From NCBI GenBank assembly GCA_002897955.1, contig BDTY01000023.1:1-42896 (forward strand): a stretch of DNA of 42,896 nt, read 5' to 3'. Under the pieces are notes generated by a model. The model did no database searches. It had not been told where the DNA came from and saw only the letters and a list, made by a program, of their open reading frames with translations. This document shows positions 41,045-42,896 of the stretch, piece after piece; within the stretch, counting starts at the first letter, position 1; each line of letters starts with the position of its first letter. The stretch is from an archaeon BMS3Bbin15. GTDB lineage: Archaea; Hydrothermarchaeota; Hydrothermarchaeia; Hydrothermarchaeales; BMS3B. The translations under genes and the position numbers were made by a program.

Positions 41045-42207
41045 TGTATCCCAAACTTAAAAATTCGGCCTTGAAGATGGCTGAATCTCCTTTTTTGTAT
41101 AATTATTTAAAAGATGAAATCTATGAATTGGATTCTGAAGCCTTTGACCTCCTGAAATATTTCACAGGTAAGAATTCATTGGAATCTATTATAGGAAACC
41201 CTTCAAAGGAAGTTAAAGAACTGATTGATTTCTTGGTCTCTGAAGGATGTATAGAAGACAGCCAGATGAAACATACTTATGATATGTTTAATGTTGTAGA
41301 AAATTCTAAACCTTCTCTCAGGTATCTCCAGATGCACATAACAACAAAATGCAATCTTGACTGTGCCCACTGCTACCTTGGAAAGAAAAGTGATATTGAT
41401 ATGGAAAAAAAGCTTGCTTTTAAAATAATAGATGAGTTCTCTGAGGTGGGATGGAAGCTTTTGATAACTGGTGGCGAACCCCTTCTCAGCAGTTACTTCT
41501 GGGATATCCTGAAATATGCATCGAAGAAACCCCTGAGAATTGAGGTTTTCACAAATGGAACACTTCTCACAGAAAGTATGGCAGAAAAGCTTGGCGTATA
41601 TGTTCACATGGTGCAGATTAGTCTTGATGGTCTTGAAACAGGGCATGAAATCCTGAGAGGAAGGGGAACCTTCAAAAGTACAATAAAAGGGATAAAAAAT
41701 GCCAGAAAATACGTTGAGGTTTCGATAGCCACTATGATTCACTCCCGTAATCTTAAGGAATTCCCGGAACTTTCGGAATTAATTGAAGAACTTGATATTG
41801 AAGGCTGGAGCCTCGATGTACCCTCATCCAAAGGTAATCTTGAAGTCAGGCAGGAGCTTATTCCTGATTATAAAGAAGCAGCCAGAATATATTCTAGCTA
41901 TGGCTTTTCCAATGAAATGCATCTTGGGAGTGAGAATTTTGCATGTGGTTCTCATCTGATGTCTGTAAGTGTTGATGGAAGTATAACAAAATGTGGCTTC
42001 TTTGATAGGAGTTTGGGCAGAATTGGTAAAATTTCGCTTATGGAAGGCTGGAAGAAAGTTGTTAAAAATTTTGTTCCAGATTTACAGGAACTGGAATGCC
42101 GGGAATGTATAAACCTCAGAGAGTGTAGGGGAGGTTGTAGATACAGGGCTGAATTAAACGGGGATTTTCTTGCCAGAGACCCCTTCATGTGCACATTTAT
42201 GGAGTAA
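41044..42207 (+). CDS. Radical-SAM/SPASM maturase with PqqD-like N-terminal domain
   Basis: A 387-residue protein. Residues 5-75 look like a PqqD/RRE peptide-binding domain (YELDSEAFDLLKYFTG, VKELIDFLVSEGCIED). The radical-SAM core has C103-x3-C107-x2-C110 (CNLDCAHC) and LLITGGEPLL. The SPASM domain is complete: C301-x10-G-x4-C317, C352-x2-C355-x5-C361-x3-C365 and C383, the seven-cysteine pattern for auxiliary clusters. This architecture is typical of peptide-modifying maturases. No recognised modified enzyme lies nearby. Confidence 0.85.
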   Translation: MYPKLKNSALKMAESPFLYNYLKDEIYELDSEAFDLLKYFTGKNSLESIIGNPSKEVKELIDFLVSEGCIEDSQMKHTYDMFNVVENSKPSLRYLQMHITTKCNLDCAHCYLGKKSDIDMEKKLAFKIIDEFSEVGWKLLITGGEPLLSSYFWDILKYASKKPLRIEVFTNGTLLTESMAEKLGVYVHMVQISLDGLETGHEILRGRGTFKSTIKGIKNARKYVEVSIATMIHSRNLKEFPELSELIEELDIEGWSLDVPSSKGNLEVRQELIPDYKEAARIYSSYGFSNEMHLGSENFACGSHLMSVSVDGSITKCGFFDRSLGRIGKISLMEGWKKVVKNFVPDLQELECRECINLRECRGGCRYRAELNGDFLARDPFMCTFME

Positions 42208-42236
42208 CTCCATAAAAATTGGAAAGAGAGGGTTTA

Positions 42237-42896
42237 TTAAAAGCCTCCTTCTCCGGCGCCTCCCTTCCCAAGGCCGCTGGCAGCTATTACATCATCTATT
42301 CTAAGAATCATCACTGCAACCTCGCTTGCACTGTCGATAGCCTGAGTTTTGACATTTGTGGGAGTTATGAGCCCGGCTTCAATCATATTCTCCAGCCTTT
42401 TTGTCATAACATTGTACCCTATATCTCTATTCTCCTCATGCTTTGTTCTTAGTTCGACAAGAACATCTATGGGGTCGAGTCCTGCGTTTTCAGCCAGTGC
42501 TTTGGGTATAACTTCCATAGCGTCAGCGAATGCCTCTATTGCAAGCTGCTCTCTTCCGCCTACGCTTTTTGCATAGTCTCTTAGCACTCTGGCAGTTTCA
42601 ACTTCAGATGCTCCTGCTCCTGCAATAACCTTTCTATATATTATGGCAGAAATTACAACACCCAGAGAATCGTCTATAACTCTCTCAACCTCATCCACTA
42701 TATGTTCGGTTCCTCCTCTCACGAGTATTGTCACAGCTTTAGGTTCCTTACACTCTCTCACAAAGACCATTTCGTCATCGCCGATTTTCACTTCCTCGAC
42801 CATGCCAGCATATCCCAGGTCCTTTTCAGATATATCCACAAGGTTTGTTACTATTGTTGCTCCTGTAGCTCTTGCCAGTTTCTCTATATCGCTTTT
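42237..42896 (-). CDS. thsA: Thermosome (group II chaperonin) subunit, C-terminal part, partial
   Basis: The gene runs off the right edge; the frame is open through 42896. The visible 219 residues include [64 protein letters not shown] and [23 protein letters not shown], then a Gly-rich tail ending in GGF. These are thermosome apical, intermediate and equatorial signatures. It folds proteins in an ATP-driven double ring. A scrap of a second chaperonin gene lies at 27676-27727. Confidence 0.95.
   Translation of the reverse strand, partial: KSDIEKLARATGATIVTNLVDISEKDLGYAGMVEEVKIGDDEMVFVRECKEPKAVTILVRGGTEHIVDEVERVIDDSLGVVISAIIYRKVIAGAGASEVETARVLRDYAKSVGGREQLAIEAFADAMEVIPKALAENAGLDPIDVLVELRTKHEENRDIGYNVMTKRLENMIEAGLITPTNVKTQAIDSASEVAVMILRIDDVIAASGLGKGGAGEGGF

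Noticed and set aside
41044-42207. AhbC/AhbD haem synthesis enzymes, suggested by the siroheme context
   Set aside because: The PqqD-like N-terminus and the coupled small Cys protein do not fit AhbC/D, which begin close to the CxxxCxxC motif.
1-42896. CRISPR array or replication origin
   Set aside because: No series of regularly spaced direct repeats was seen, and no cluster of ORB-like repeats beside a cdc6/orc1 gene was found.

Overview
The window is archaeal DNA of low G+C. Diagnostic genes are the mevalonate-pathway set (mevalonate kinase, isopentenyl phosphate kinase, type II IDI), RNase J, archaeal GluRS, a thermosome, nascent-polypeptide-associated complex (NAC), a PAC2 proteasome-assembly chaperone, MptE, ApgM, ThiDN, a Tfx regulator, TATA-type promoters and several leaderless starts. 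Side-by-side dsrA and dsrB point to a sulfite/sulfate-respiring euryarchaeon, of Archaeoglobi-like or uncultivated type. The species cannot be named from the sequence.

Layout. 0-4 kb: tail of an IS4-type transposase, then small conserved archaeal genes (zinc ribbon, UPF0146, RimI, membrane protein, TPR protein). 3.7-7.5 kb: sulfite-reduction block on the minus strand (ferredoxin, dsrA, dsrB, Mrp/ApbC ATPase, zinc protein). 7.6-10.3 kb: topoisomerase I, UPF0235, UPF0058. 10.3-17.4 kb: a molybdate/tungstate uptake island with two complete ABC transporters (WtpABC and TupABC), a Tfx regulator and shared palindromic operators. 17.4-25.5 kb: a 38-residue C2H2 zinc finger, NAC, a structured non-coding stretch resembling an IS605 end, TusA, KaiC-like ATPase, MptE, GMP synthase glutaminase, ApgM, threonine synthase, two membrane proteins, the sirohydrochlorin chelatase CbiX and an ArsR-like regulator. 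25.7-33.6 kb: acetyl-CoA synthetase, a thermosome relic and the isoprenoid/RNase J/GluRS operon. 33.8-35.3 kb: ICMT-like methyltransferase, PAC2 protein and tRNA-Ser(CGA). 35.4-37.6 kb: a recombinase module beside the tRNA. 37.7-42.2 kb: ThiDN, then two radical-SAM genes around a 49-residue Cys protein. The window ends in a thermosome gene that runs off the edge.

How it fits together. DsrAB needs siroheme (CbiX makes it), Fe-S clusters (Mrp/ApbC is a carrier), electrons (ferredoxin) and sulfur handling (TusA), and all of these lie within 25 kb. The doubled Mo/W uptake implies heavy use of molybdopterin enzymes, none of which is encoded here.

The least explained parts are: (1) the recombinase module, with an intact serine recombinase, a degenerate second one and a winged-helix regulator, bounded by repeated sites in opposite orientation; (2) the radical-SAM/SPASM cluster with its translationally coupled small Cys protein; (3) the tnpB-less structured RNA candidate between nac and tusA; and (4) near-identical lipoprotein leaders on two unrelated metal-oxyanion binding proteins.
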